A stretch of DNA of 57,774 nucleotides from Pedobacter sp. AK013 (GCF_014205835.1 NZ_JACHCQ010000037.1:1-57774); one strand, 5' to 3'; positions 1-8,152 are shown, counted from the stretch's first letter. Notes: generated from the sequence alone by a model not told the origin. Numbers and translations are program-made.

Positions 1-95
1 ACACCATACCTATAGCATCTGCTGCAATCGTTCGCTAGCAATTCAGGTGGTCAGTTTGCCACGGAATCACATGGTCAGTTTCTCCGAAATATACA
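1..95. mobile_element. Terminal region of an IS21-family-like insertion sequence
   Basis: This short stretch contains two spaced copies of GGTCAGTTT (about 49-57 and 73-81) and ends in CCGAAATATACA. Read on the minus strand, that end begins TGTATATTTCGG. Multiple short transposase-binding repeats and an end starting TGT are typical of IS21-family (istA/istB) ends in Bacteroidota, as I recall them. Immediately to the right the reading frame becomes AIPR protein sequence, so the element appears to be inserted in that gene. The transposase genes would lie outside the window, and no target duplication can be checked. The exact boundary at 95 is an estimate. Confidence 0.5.
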
Positions 96-908
96 ACAGG
101 AGACCAATTTACAATATTCGATTATCAAATTGTTAACGGATGCCAAACCAGCAACGTGTTATATAACAATAAGAGTGGAAGTAATGTTCAAAAGGTGCAT
201 ATCCCTATTAAACTAATTGCAACTACAGATGATGATGTTAAAACACGAATTACCCTAGCGACCAATAACCAAACACCCATTAAAAAAGAACAGCTTGCGG
301 CCCTAACAGCTTTTCAAAGAACGTTAGAAGAATACTATAATTCATATTCTGGAGAAGATAGAATCTATTATGAGAGAAGAGCAAAACAGTTTAATTCTGA
401 TAGTTCAATCTTAAAAACTAAAATTATTACCCTTCCTTTCCAGATTAAATCATTTGCCTCAATGTTTCTAAATGAGCCGCATAACGTAACGAGCTTTTTT
501 GGTTTAATTGTTAGGAGATTAAATGAAAAGAAAATGCCGATCTTCAACGAAGACCATGCATTTGCGCCTTATTATCTAAGTGCATTCGCGTACTATAAAT
601 TAGAGGGACAATTCCGCAGAAATAATATAGATCGAGCTTATAAGAAAGTAAAATTTCATATACTAATGTTGTTTAGGTTACTTAATGAATCGGAAGGGTT
701 ACCACCACTCAACAATCAGAAAAAGATGGAGGGCTATTGTGGCTCATTGTATACCATCTTAAGTGATGACGCAAAATCACTTAAAGCTTTTAAAAAGTGT
801 ATAAATATAATCGATAATGCTGACTTCAACATGGATGATAAGCAAGATTTAAAGCTTGTGTCAAAGACAAAAAACCTTGTTGAATATGCTTTGGCAAATA
901 GAGGTTAA
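96..908 (+). pseudogene. AIPR-family abortive phage-resistance protein, 5' part replaced by an IS end
   Basis: The frame reads on from about 96 through GDQFTIFDYQIVNGCQTS to a stop at 908. The GTG at 156 is therefore only an internal valine codon. IVNGCQTS, the IATTDDD segment, ATNNQT, the LEEYY/YYERR segments and a PYYLSAFAYY-like C-terminal part match the AIPR family (abortive infection phage resistance) as I know it. Complete AIPR proteins are usually 500-700 residues, and only about 270 C-terminal residues remain. An in-frame TAG at 36-38 and the IS-like sequence before 96 show that the N-terminal half is gone. AIPR proteins are predicted nuclease-type antiphage factors often found in defence islands. 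This copy is very probably inactive. Confidence 0.75.
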
Positions 909-967
909 GTTTCGAATCATTCAGTGTGATTGGCAATATAGTGTGAAACAGAGATGGAGGTCGATAA

Positions 968-1097
968 ATTATATATGGAGGAAATGAAAAGCTAGAATTT
1001 GACCATATTATGCCAAAGGGGGGCGGCTACTTATCGTAATATTCAGCTACTATGTGAACCTTGCAATCGGTCTAAATCTGATAAAATTGGTAATTAA
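968..1097 (+). pseudogene. Frameshifted HNH endonuclease remnant
   Basis: Two frames together encode an HNH core. The first part reads YGGNEKLEFDHIMPKGG from 968. The second reads TYRNIQLLCEPCNRSKSDK to a stop at 1097. The phase change falls in the run GGGGGGCGG at about 1018-1026. LEFDHI, the N of RNIQ and the CxxCN segment are the usual HNH landmarks. Sequence upstream of 968 is in stop-containing frames, so the N-terminal part is missing as well. This is a decayed fragment, perhaps from a restriction or defence nuclease, and it sits just downstream of the broken AIPR gene. Confidence 0.65.
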
Positions 1098-1098
1098 A

Positions 1099-1338
1099 AT
1101 GAGAGGAACGGTTAAATACGTTAAAGATGAGGTCTGTGCTATAGAGTTAAATAATACTTTCTTTAGCATTTGGGAAGATTGGCTCGGATTCTGCGAGGTT
1201 GGAGACCTGGTATCTGGGAAGCTAGAAAGTCTAGGAGAAATGAAGATTAGAAATGAGACTCGATCTGTGGACTTGACGGGTTTCTTAGATGACATTTATC
1301 TTAGCGAAGAGGACGCTAAAGATAAGCTAGGTTTATAA
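1099..1338 (+). CDS. Hypothetical 79-residue protein
   Basis: The ATG at 1099 is chosen because sequence before it in the same frame overlaps the HNH remnant in another phase. The protein (MRGTVKYVKDEVCAIELNN...) is short, acidic and alternates charged and hydrophobic residues like a small beta-rich, possibly OB- or SH3-like, fold. It has no signal peptide or membrane segment. It starts two bases after the stop of the HNH remnant, so the two may once have been co-transcribed. I do not recognise a family, and the fold comment is a guess. Confidence 0.5.
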   Translation: MRGTVKYVKDEVCAIELNNTFFSIWEDWLGFCEVGDLVSGKLESLGEMKIRNETRSVDLTGFLDDIYLSEEDAKDKLGL

Positions 1339-1515
1339 ATATCAAGATGCTCATCTAAAGCATTGTCAGTATCAAAATTTAAATAACTTACCAATAACCT
1401 AATATATTCCCATTGCTATGAGAGAAAGTATACAATTAGCTACCTCGGGTTTAAATCGAGTAATATCCACAAATTTAATGTATTCAAAGAAGTTTGCTCG
1501 AAAACGGAATTAATC

Positions 1516-2466
1516 ATGACGAAAGAACAACTAAGAAAAGAATCGATGAGGTTAATGCTCGCTCAAGAACTTACCGATACAAAAGAGTCCTTAGATATTT
1601 ACCTCAAATTATTGTTCAAGATTATCAACCAACACATAGATCCAGTTGTTAATGGATCGTTGGAAGAAGCAAGGCTAACTTTGCAGATGGTATTTAGTAA
1701 AACCTTGAATTTACGTGGTTTGCTTGATGGATTGAATTATAATGGCGAAAATGGTAAAAGATTATTGAATTTCATTGATCCTACCATTATTGCTTCTGGA
1801 GCAAGAAATATAACAGAACTTGTATCAACTTTCCATCTTGTCTATAGCTTGCCTAATGATAAAGACAATCAACTAGTTGCTTACAATCTATGGGTGATTG
1901 CGGGATTAAAGTTTAGGCAGAGATTTGGTGAGGCGATCAGCTCAGAAGAAAACAAGAAAAAACTCGTTGACGAGAGTATTTCAATTGATAATCTTATAAA
2001 AGGTATCTATGAAACAACCCTTTTTATCAATTTGCCTGAGGACAAACAAAATAAGATCAAGAAAGCAATTAAAGATAAAGATTATAGGGTAAAGCTTAGC
2101 AATACTGAGGTGTTGAATCTACATTGGCAAGCGATAATTGATGAGATGGGTTTTAGGCAGGAACTTACTGGAACACTTTATACCTATTTTTCACTTTATG
2201 CTCACCCTTCAAACGTAAGTGTTTTTCAATATGGAGACTTATTTCATAATGGAAAAGATGCACACATAAGAATGTCAATGTACAATATAAAAACATTATC
2301 TGCGGTATTAAGTAAATTCATTCTAGATTATATCAAGCTATTCCCTGATGTTATCAATATTTTCAATGAAATGACTATTCTAGAGCAAGTTGTGGTAAAT
2401 GGCAACTTAAGATTTGCAACAATGGACAGGCAGATTATAAACAATGCAGGAGATGCACTCAACTGA
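1516..2466 (+). CDS. Hypothetical alpha-helical protein, DUF5677-like architecture
   Basis: The 316-residue soluble protein has no signal peptide. It is rich in long helices. A central segment around residues 95-115 (ARNITELVSTFHLVY) and a later YFSLYAHPSNVSVF segment resemble the layout of DUF5677/HEPN-like proteins, in which a helix starting AR is followed by a conserved Y...S...H motif. The gene at 4621-5490 shows the same two landmarks, so the two may be distant relatives. Gaps of about 180 bases upstream and 110 downstream suggest its own transcription unit. Its position in a defence island makes a role in phage or plasmid defence possible, but no activity can be read from the sequence. 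Confidence 0.6.
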   Translation: MTKEQLRKESMRLMLAQELTDTKESLDIYLKLLFKIINQHIDPVVNGSLEEARLTLQMVFSKTLNLRGLLDGLNYNGENGKRLLNFIDPTIIASGARNITELVSTFHLVYSLPNDKDNQLVAYNLWVIAGLKFRQRFGEAISSEENKKKLVDESISIDNLIKGIYETTLFINLPEDKQNKIKKAIKDKDYRVKLSNTEVLNLHWQAIIDEMGFRQELTGTLYTYFSLYAHPSNVSVFQYGDLFHNGKDAHIRMSMYNIKTLSAVLSKFILDYIKLFPDVINIFNEMTILEQVVVNGNLRFATMDRQIINNAGDALN

Positions 2467-2577
2467 TGAGTTTTATCGATCTTAGGTTTATTCGGTATAA
2501 ATTTAGTAAGATAGTCAGCATCTTTTAGCCTAATTTATTTACCTTTAATGTAAAGATTTTATCAACCTAAGCTTAAT

Positions 2578-2925
2578 ATGCAAGCAAGTAAAAGAAGAGC
2601 TGTCGCCTATATAACAGGCAGGTTTATATTACACAGAGATTCAACCGCAATCTTTGATTATTCCACATCTGGTTATTTCAATTTTAGTGGATCTGTTGAT
2701 AATTCGGTTAATGTTTACGACAATTCTCGATCTAACTACCTATCTGGAGATATATCCTCTCTGTATGATTACGCAACTGGCCAATATATAAATATTAACG
2801 TAACGGGCACTACATTTTCAGGCTATGATTATGAAACAGGAAGCTATTTTAATGGAACTGTGACCGATGGATCTATTAATATCTATGATTACCAAGATGG
2901 AAAATATTACAATTACTCAATATAG
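2578..2925 (+). CDS. YD-repeat small protein, partner of the HEPN/Toprim nuclease
   Basis: This 115-residue protein is built almost entirely of short repeats. A motif like YDY-x-TG-x-Y starts near residues 26, 47, 63, 83 and 103, giving a spacing of 16-21 residues. Segments between the motifs alternate polar and aliphatic residues (e.g. INVTGTTFSG), which suggests stacked beta-hairpins or a small beta-solenoid. There is no signal peptide or membrane segment. The basic N-terminus (residues 1-20) precedes the repeats. Its stop is four bases before the ATG of the HEPN/Toprim gene, so the two should be co-translated. I believe similar repeat proteins exist in other bacteria, but I cannot name a function. 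Confidence 0.7.
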   Translation: MQASKRRAVAYITGRFILHRDSTAIFDYSTSGYFNFSGSVDNSVNVYDNSRSNYLSGDISSLYDYATGQYININVTGTTFSGYDYETGSYFNGTVTDGSINIYDYQDGKYYNYSI

Positions 2926-2929
2926 ATAA

Positions 2930-4108
2930 ATGGGAACCTTATCTAACTTAACGGTTGCTGAATATCCAATCTTAACATTAAAGAATAACTATTATGAGCA
3001 AGCTGTTAACTTGCTATTCACTGATCAAGACTTTGTTGAAGAAGAGAGATTAAATAGGGAAAGAAATCGCTTGGTTTGGGGGGATGCTTTTACTAAAAAT
3101 GACAATAATTATATATTTAAAGGATTTAAGCAAACAGCCAGTGTCTGCAAACAGAGATTAGAAATCTATGGACATACTCTTAGCAGTGCTAAAATCGAAT
3201 TTGGAAATGCGAAAGTAAATGCAAATATTAATGACCACTATGAGTTTTCATTAAGCAAAGTCACCTTTAATCACTACATAGAGACTATAAAACTAATTGT
3301 GACTAGTGGTATAATCCACTATGAAGAATTGTACACAAATTTCACCGAAAGTCTTATTACTGATGAATTGTCTTTCCATGGTCTTTCATTTGCTACATAT
3401 TTATACTGCGTTTTGTCTGCTCTACCTCCAGAAAGCATCATTGAATATGAATTAAATGAGCTGATAGATAACGGTTATATAAATATTGAAGATGTCAAGC
3501 AAATCAAACAAGAAAAGATAATAGTTATAACAGAAGGAAAAACAGACAGCGAGTTTATAAGTGCCAGCTTAAGAAATCTTCATCCTAATTTATTTACATA
3601 TTACCATTTTATTGACTTCAGCAATAATGATTTTAAACATGAAAGTAATGCATCTACTTTAGTTAAATTAATAACAGCCTTTTTTGCATTGAATATAAAG
3701 CATTATGTGATTGCGATATTTGATAACGATACAGCAGGGAGGCACGAGCTTAAAAGGATTCACGTTGATAAACTCCCATTTAATATAAAAGCCATAAAGT
3801 TCCCCAACATAAAGTTAGCGAATTCTTATCCAACGATAGGGCCAACGGGAATGGAACGAATGAATATAAACGAATTAGCTTGTGGGATAGAACTTTACTT
3901 GGGAGAAGATATCTTAAAGGATGGCGAAGATTTTATACCTGTGCAGTGGAAAGGATATAATGACAAAATGGAGCAATATCAAGGGCAAATCTCCTACAAA
4001 GAAACTGTTCAAAGTAAATTTAGAGATAAGTTGAAAAAAGGCATCGGAGTAAACTCTTTTGAAATGGAACAATTGTTAGAGGTAATTCTTAAAGCATTTC
4101 ATAATTAA
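2930..4108 (+). CDS. HEPN/Toprim-associated nuclease-like protein
   Basis: The protein has 392 residues. Its N-terminal about 170 residues match what I know of the HEPN/Toprim-associated domain: EYPI near residue 11, RNRLVWGDAF at about 45-54, then a KQRLEIYG segment. Residues about 196-330 form a Toprim domain, with ITEGKTD giving the catalytic Glu202, FDNDTAG giving the Asp265-x-Asp267 pair, and a conserved ACGIELYLGE segment near 317-326. Toprim domains of this OLD-like kind cut nucleic acids with metal ions. The family is predicted to act in defence. The upstream YD-repeat gene ends four bases before its start, so the pair is probably one operon and one functional unit. All visible key residues are intact. 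Confidence 0.8.
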   Translation: MGTLSNLTVAEYPILTLKNNYYEQAVNLLFTDQDFVEEERLNRERNRLVWGDAFTKNDNNYIFKGFKQTASVCKQRLEIYGHTLSSAKIEFGNAKVNANINDHYEFSLSKVTFNHYIETIKLIVTSGIIHYEELYTNFTESLITDELSFHGLSFATYLYCVLSALPPESIIEYELNELIDNGYINIEDVKQIKQEKIIVITEGKTDSEFISASLRNLHPNLFTYYHFIDFSNNDFKHESNASTLVKLITAFFALNIKHYVIAIFDNDTAGRHELKRIHVDKLPFNIKAIKFPNIKLANSYPTIGPTGMERMNINELACGIELYLGEDILKDGEDFIPVQWKGYNDKMEQYQGQISYKETVQSKFRDKLKKGIGVNSFEMEQLLEVILKAFHN

Positions 4109-4438
4109 ACGAAAGTTTGGATATTTAGGACTTAAAAGGGTGATTTAGTAATAATATTTCAATTCTAGCCTTATCATCTCATCACACTTATAGAAATTTT
4201 GCGATAAGTGCATCCAACCTAATTACAGTTATTTGTTTCTTAATGTTCAATTGATAAAAGTATACAACCTAAATACTAGATATGAGTATTTACGCTTTTC
4301 TGTATTCAATACTCAATTTAACTGCCTATTTTAGTAAGTGATTAATGGTGGATCATTTATTATCTTCATCGCAACCCCACAAATTCTCAACGCGGGTTCA
4401 AATCCTGAACTATTTCAACAGCCCCAAACCAACTTAAA
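4109..4438. promoter_or_regulatory. 330-base intergenic region with a dyad and an operator-like repeat
   Basis: No gene is seen here. An imperfect dyad TTCTA...TAGAA lies at 4163-4195. It is followed by a sequence starting TGAGTATTTACG at 4283-4307. Both elements recur in the gap at 5970-6236. The second element has an imperfect central dyad around TACGC-TTTT-CTGTA. Near 4396-4414 lies a short stretch resembling a tRNA T-arm (CGGGTTCAAATCCTG), which is not part of a recognisable tRNA. The region probably carries the end of the HEPN/Toprim transcript and the promoter for 4439-5490. Confidence 0.4.
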
Positions 4439-4618
4439 ATGAAAATAACAGTAAGAGAATTAATAGAGCAATTAGAAAAAGAGGATCAAGATTTAGAGGT
4501 TTACTTCGGAGGTCTTGATTTCTATAGACTAAAAGACCGAGGAGGTCATTTGCAAATTGAATTTAGTCAATTAATTTACAAGGATGATGATGGTTCAATT
4601 GTTGTAATAAATCACTAA
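4439..4618 (+). CDS. Small hypothetical protein (59 residues)
   Basis: An ATG at 4439 opens a clean 59-codon frame (MKITVRELIEQLEKEDQDLEVYF...) ending at 4618. The opening resembles a common class of small bacterial and phage proteins that begin with a VKELI-x-L helix followed by a D-x-EV strand. The next ATG lies two bases after its stop (TAATAATG), which argues for translation coupled to the 4621 gene. There is no signal peptide. No function can be assigned. Being paired with the DUF5677-like gene, it could be a partner or an antidote, but that is speculation. Confidence 0.6.
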   Translation: MKITVRELIEQLEKEDQDLEVYFGGLDFYRLKDRGGHLQIEFSQLIYKDDDGSIVVINH

Positions 4619-4620
4619 TA

Positions 4621-5490
4621 ATGGAATCTACACATACGCTTGATAACCTTAAAAACTACCATAAAGAAGCGATAAGTTTCTTCGGATCTGAGCTAGTGCT
4701 TTTGAAAGAAGCAATACCGAAGATTAAAAATGAAAGAATTGCTAAAGCAGGGGTTTTATTGATAAGCTGTGGGCAGACAGGAGCCGCTCTTCTTCAATTG
4801 GCTAGTCAAACAGATTCTTTCACAACACAATCAGCAATGCTTGCTCGTGCTTTTATGGAAACAATAACCAACTTTTGTTACGTTGGAGTTTGCGATGAGC
4901 ACGAGTATCGGGCGTTTATTCTACATCCAATCTACAAGCAATATCACAATATAGGCAGTTTTAGAATTGAGGATGATTTAGATTTATATATAGATAATAT
5001 ATCTGCAAGAAAGGATAAACAATCAAAATTCAAGGAAATCCCTATTGTAAAAGAAGCTCTTGAGGTGTTCTCAGAAACAAAGCCAAATTTGAACTGGACA
5101 AAGAAAACTCTGTTTCAAAGAATAGAGGTTCTTGAGAAATGGGGTAAGTTTATGGATGTATTCTTTACAATTAACAAAATCCAATACTATTCTGATGCTT
5201 CCGAAGCTCTTCATGGTTCATTATATGGCTGTACTTATCATGTTGGTACATTCGATCCAGAGTTTGATTTTAGCAAGAAAGATGAATTAGAAAAGAAATT
5301 ATATAAAGACAGTTCATGCATTTTATTACACCTCGGCATGCTCATCCATGAAGCATTTACATTGATATCCTATTCAGACGACATTAAGGAAATTTGGAAT
5401 CATTCGTATAACAATAGAAGACAAGCATTAAATCTATTATTCCATGTTCTAGAGATAAAGAATACTTCTAAAGTCTCACAAGAACCATAA
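4621..5490 (+). CDS. DUF5677/HEPN-like hypothetical protein
   Basis: This is a 289-residue, mostly helical soluble protein. A central segment SAMLARAFMETITNFCYVG (about residues 70-88) and a later YYSDASEALHGSLYG segment match the pattern I associate with DUF5677-type proteins, several of which occur beside defence genes. It is tightly coupled to the 59-residue gene before it. The residues 95-215 linker is charged. A similar organisation is seen in the gene at 1516-2466. The family call is from pattern memory only. No catalytic motif such as a canonical HEPN RxxxxH is obvious. Confidence 0.55.
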   Translation: MESTHTLDNLKNYHKEAISFFGSELVLLKEAIPKIKNERIAKAGVLLISCGQTGAALLQLASQTDSFTTQSAMLARAFMETITNFCYVGVCDEHEYRAFILHPIYKQYHNIGSFRIEDDLDLYIDNISARKDKQSKFKEIPIVKEALEVFSETKPNLNWTKKTLFQRIEVLEKWGKFMDVFFTINKIQYYSDASEALHGSLYGCTYHVGTFDPEFDFSKKDELEKKLYKDSSCILLHLGMLIHEAFTLISYSDDIKEIWNHSYNNRRQALNLLFHVLEIKNTSKVSQEP

Positions 5491-5576
5491 TTAATTATTA
5501 TATAACATTCCAACATGGACTTAAAATCTACTCATTAGCCTTATTAGCTTCTTCTAAAACATAAAAAACTAAAAAT

Positions 5577-5969
5577 ATGAAAGGTCTATTGATTTCTTTA
5601 ATTATTGGTTTGTCTTCAATTACAGCTTTTGCTCAAAGTACATCGGAACCCCCTGTTCAAAATATTTCACCAGATAGTACGGTCGTGTATCGACTTTTTT
5701 CCACTCGAAACATGTATACTTTTATTAAGTTGAACACTAGAAATGGCCAAATGTGGCAAGTTCAATGGGGTACAGAGAGCAAGTATAGATTTGAGAGTAC
5801 ACTTTCGGATGTCTCTCAGGTAAGTCCTGCCGAAGAGAAAAATGGCAGATTCTTCCTTTATCCTACTATGAACACGTATAATTTCATTTTGCTTGACCAA
5901 ATCAACGGAAAAGCATGGCAAGTACAATGGGGAAAAGAAGAAGAGAGAATGGTAATTCGTATATATTAA
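5577..5969 (+). CDS. Secreted hypothetical protein with two WQVQWG repeats
   Basis: The 130-residue protein starts with a clear Sec signal peptide (MKGLLISLIIGLSSITAFA, cleavage after AFA-Q). The mature part contains two copies of one unit: YTFIKLNTRNGQMWQVQWG (about residues 47-65) and YNFILLDQINGKAWQVQWG (about 101-119). Repeats of this type are common in small secreted Bacteroidota proteins of unknown role. It should act in the periplasm or on the surface. Placed among cytosolic defence genes, it is probably unrelated cargo of the island. Good reading frame and signal peptide, no known function. Confidence 0.7.
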   Translation: MKGLLISLIIGLSSITAFAQSTSEPPVQNISPDSTVVYRLFSTRNMYTFIKLNTRNGQMWQVQWGTESKYRFESTLSDVSQVSPAEEKNGRFFLYPTMNTYNFILLDQINGKAWQVQWGKEEERMVIRIY

Positions 5970-6236
5970 TAGAGTGTTGAGTATGTATACATGATGCTAA
6001 GTATTATTATTAATCATTTTTCAAATTTAAGCTTGTAACATAACATGCTTACAGAAATTTTGTACGTATGGTACCACAGCGATGATATATCACTTTAAAA
6101 TGAAAAGGTTAGACTCCATCTCACTAAATGTGAGTATTTACGGTTTACCGTATTCGAATAAAGTAAATACCATCTATCTTAGCTTGAGCATACTTAATTA
6201 AACCTGATCTAAAATTATAGATATTAAGCTCTCACC
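5970..6236. promoter_or_regulatory. Intergenic dyad plus TGAGTATTTACGG operator-like site
   Basis: An inverted repeat TTTAAGC...GCTTACA at 6026-6053 follows ATTAATCATT at about 6011-6020. A near-identical arrangement occurs at 9454-9499. Further right, 6131-6155 begins TGAGTATTTACGG and contains the perfect dyad TACGG-TTTA-CCGTA (6139-6152). It matches 4283-4307 at most positions. The first element may be a transcript end. The second looks like a regulator-binding site upstream of the lipoprotein gene. Confidence 0.45.
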
Positions 6237-7232
6237 ATGAAATATTACATCTTAGCTGCACTAATTGCATTCATCATAGGTGGTTGTGGAAGTCCTCATT
6301 CAAAAGAGGAAAACAAAGTAAAAGATCAATCTGGTTCCAAAACTAAAGGTAAGTTCTATTCCGTTAACAAAACTACCTTTCTCCTTACCTTACCATCACA
6401 ATCAGCGCCAAAGTTAATTGATAGTATCAACTCTTCTGAAATCCACAAGGAATACTGTTTACTAGATGGTACCAGTAAAGTAATAATAACAGAAATCAAA
6501 GATAATTGGTGTAAAGTAAAGGTAATTGAGCCGGATTGGTTATCAAAAACTTATATAGGATGGATACCTGCAGATAACTTGGTTGAAGTGCATCTAACAG
6601 AAAAAAAGGTGACACCCACTGTCAAAGCCACAATTAAATACGAAGTTATCAACGAGCAGAAGTTAGAAACTAGTTACAAAGCTCAGCTTATTGAATATGC
6701 CATTTACAAGGATACTATTTACACAAAAGAAGCTTTAGAAGATGCGGCGTTAGAAATCTATAACCTCAACAGCAATAAAGATGTTTTCGAAACCCATGAT
6801 AAAGCGACAGTACTTGCAGTTTATTTGTTTACATCTAAAGAAGCATTTAAAGATAAATCCAATTGGATAGCGATGTTAATCAAGGGACCAAATGAAAATG
6901 AACCCAGAATCACATATAATGATTTTAAGATAATTGCATTGAGTAATAGCGCAGATAATGTCAAAACTAAGGATGAAATCGAAGTTGAGAAACTTAAAGC
7001 ATACCTACAGAAGAGGGGATTAGACTTATGCATCCTTTGGGAGATGCTGAAGAAAATTGAGCTTGATAATATCCATAAAGCTGATGCAAAGTATCCAGAC
7101 TATGGCGATAAGCACATGGCAATGATTGATCAACTAGATGAACAGTCCTATCGTAATTTGCGGAAGAAATATAAACTTAGCGATGATATGCTTGGTAAGG
7201 TTTCAATTTTCGCAATGTCATATTGTAAATAG
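6237..7232 (+). CDS. Lipoprotein with SH3-like domain
   Basis: The 331-residue protein begins MKYYILAALIAFIIGGCGS, a type II signal peptide whose lipobox IIGGC predicts lipidation at Cys17. Residues about 60-125 include a segment KVIITEIKDNWCKVKVIE followed by a YIGWIPADNLV turn, typical of bacterial SH3 (SH3b) domains that bind peptides or cell wall. The remainder is hydrophilic and unrecognised, with a mainly helical C-terminus. It should sit on the outer or inner membrane facing the periplasm. An operator-like dyad lies about 85 bases upstream. Whether it has any part in defence is unknown. Confidence 0.7.
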   Translation: MKYYILAALIAFIIGGCGSPHSKEENKVKDQSGSKTKGKFYSVNKTTFLLTLPSQSAPKLIDSINSSEIHKEYCLLDGTSKVIITEIKDNWCKVKVIEPDWLSKTYIGWIPADNLVEVHLTEKKVTPTVKATIKYEVINEQKLETSYKAQLIEYAIYKDTIYTKEALEDAALEIYNLNSNKDVFETHDKATVLAVYLFTSKEAFKDKSNWIAMLIKGPNENEPRITYNDFKIIALSNSADNVKTKDEIEVEKLKAYLQKRGLDLCILWEMLKKIELDNIHKADAKYPDYGDKHMAMIDQLDEQSYRNLRKKYKLSDDMLGKVSIFAMSYCK

Positions 7233-7277
7233 AATATTAATGAGCATGGATATTTAAAGTGGAAGGATAATGCCTTG

Positions 7278-7308
7278 TTTGAATTTGTTTAAGATAATTG
7301 TATATTAG
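7278..7308 (+). promoter_or_regulatory. Bacteroidota-type promoter before the Pycsar module
   Basis: TTTG at 7278-7281 and TATATTAG at 7301-7308 are separated by exactly 19 bases. This is the Bacteroidota sigma-A pattern TTTG-N19-TAnnTTTG with one mismatch in the -7 box. It leaves a leader of roughly 130 bases before the first pycC. It is the only promoter-like site I see before the three Pycsar genes, and intergenic spaces within the module are 28 bases or less. Confidence 0.45.
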
Positions 7309-7447
7309 CTAGGGTTAACAGTGCTCTCAGTTCCTCTTAACAGTTTCGTGATAAATCCACACCTTAGCTTTGGCATTGGATTTTCTGAATCAATTTACGA
7401 ATGCAACATGAACTCAATGCAGTAATTTGTATTGATACTATTACTAT

Positions 7448-8152
7448 ATGGCAATTTTAGAAACAATTGAAACGGAAATAGATAGCGTTTTAGGTACAAC
7501 GTGGGACGAAAGAACGGGGATGGTAATACCAGAAACAACAGATATTATACTGAAGAATGGAGCGGTTAAATTAACTGCGACTTTTCTATATGCGGATTTA
7601 GCTGGATCGTCGAACTTGGCAAGATTGTGCCCATGGCAAACTACGGCTAAAATCATCCGTTCTTACTTAGACGCTGCAGTTCGGCTAATTAAGCATCATG
7701 GAGGAGAAATTAGGAGTTTTGATGGAGATAGAGTAATGGGGGTTTTTATAGGAGATTACAAGAATACCAATGCTGTGAATTGCGCAAGGAAAATAGATTG
7801 GGTTGTGACAAACTTAATAAATCCGAAGGCAACAAAAGAGTTTGCATCTATCCGAAATAATGAGATAAAGATAAAACACTGTATTGGGGTTCATGTAAGT
7901 GACGCAAGAGCGGTTAGGGCAGGAATTAGAAACAATAATGATTTAATCTGGATTGGAGATGCACCAAGTTTTGCGGCAAAGCTTTCCGACATCAGAGAAT
8001 ATCCTTATGAGGTATACATATCAGAAGCAAGTTATGATAAAGTTGCAACTGTTTATAAAACAGGGACACATGATGTTTGGACTTCAACTTTTGTCAACAT
8101 ATCTGGAAATCAACATAAAGTCTACAGAACAAATACACCCTTGAAGCCCTAG
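7448..8152 (+). CDS. pycC: Pyrimidine nucleotide cyclase, Pycsar PycC (first copy)
   Basis: This is a 234-residue class III nucleotidyl cyclase. The N-terminus contains the VPETTDI lead-in typical of PycC proteins. The catalytic domain spans about residues 40-228. FLYADLAGS gives metal ligand Asp50 and SFDGDRVMG gives Asp94. Tyr48, two residues before the first Asp, takes the place where purine cyclases usually have Phe. DLIWIGDAPSFAAKLS (165-180) is the characteristic late motif, although its usual Asn/Arg transition-state pair is Asp and Lys here. In Pycsar, PycC makes cCMP or cUMP on phage infection to activate an effector. The effector gene starts 28 bases downstream, and a second cyclase follows it. 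Which nucleotide this enzyme makes cannot be read from the sequence. Confidence 0.85.
   Translation: MAILETIETEIDSVLGTTWDERTGMVIPETTDIILKNGAVKLTATFLYADLAGSSNLARLCPWQTTAKIIRSYLDAAVRLIKHHGGEIRSFDGDRVMGVFIGDYKNTNAVNCARKIDWVVTNLINPKATKEFASIRNNEIKIKHCIGVHVSDARAVRAGIRNNNDLIWIGDAPSFAAKLSDIREYPYEVYISEASYDKVATVYKTGTHDVWTSTFVNISGNQHKVYRTNTPLKP

Noticed and set aside
1054..1098. Upstream ATG at 1054 as start of the small gene at 1099
   Set aside because: That stretch is the HNH remnant (CEPCNRSKSDK) read in another frame, so the ATG at 1099 is preferred.
4393..4414. tRNA T-arm-like sequence (CGGGTTCAAATCCTG)
   Set aside because: No acceptor, D or anticodon arm is found around it. It could be an old attachment-site relic, but the match is too short to claim.
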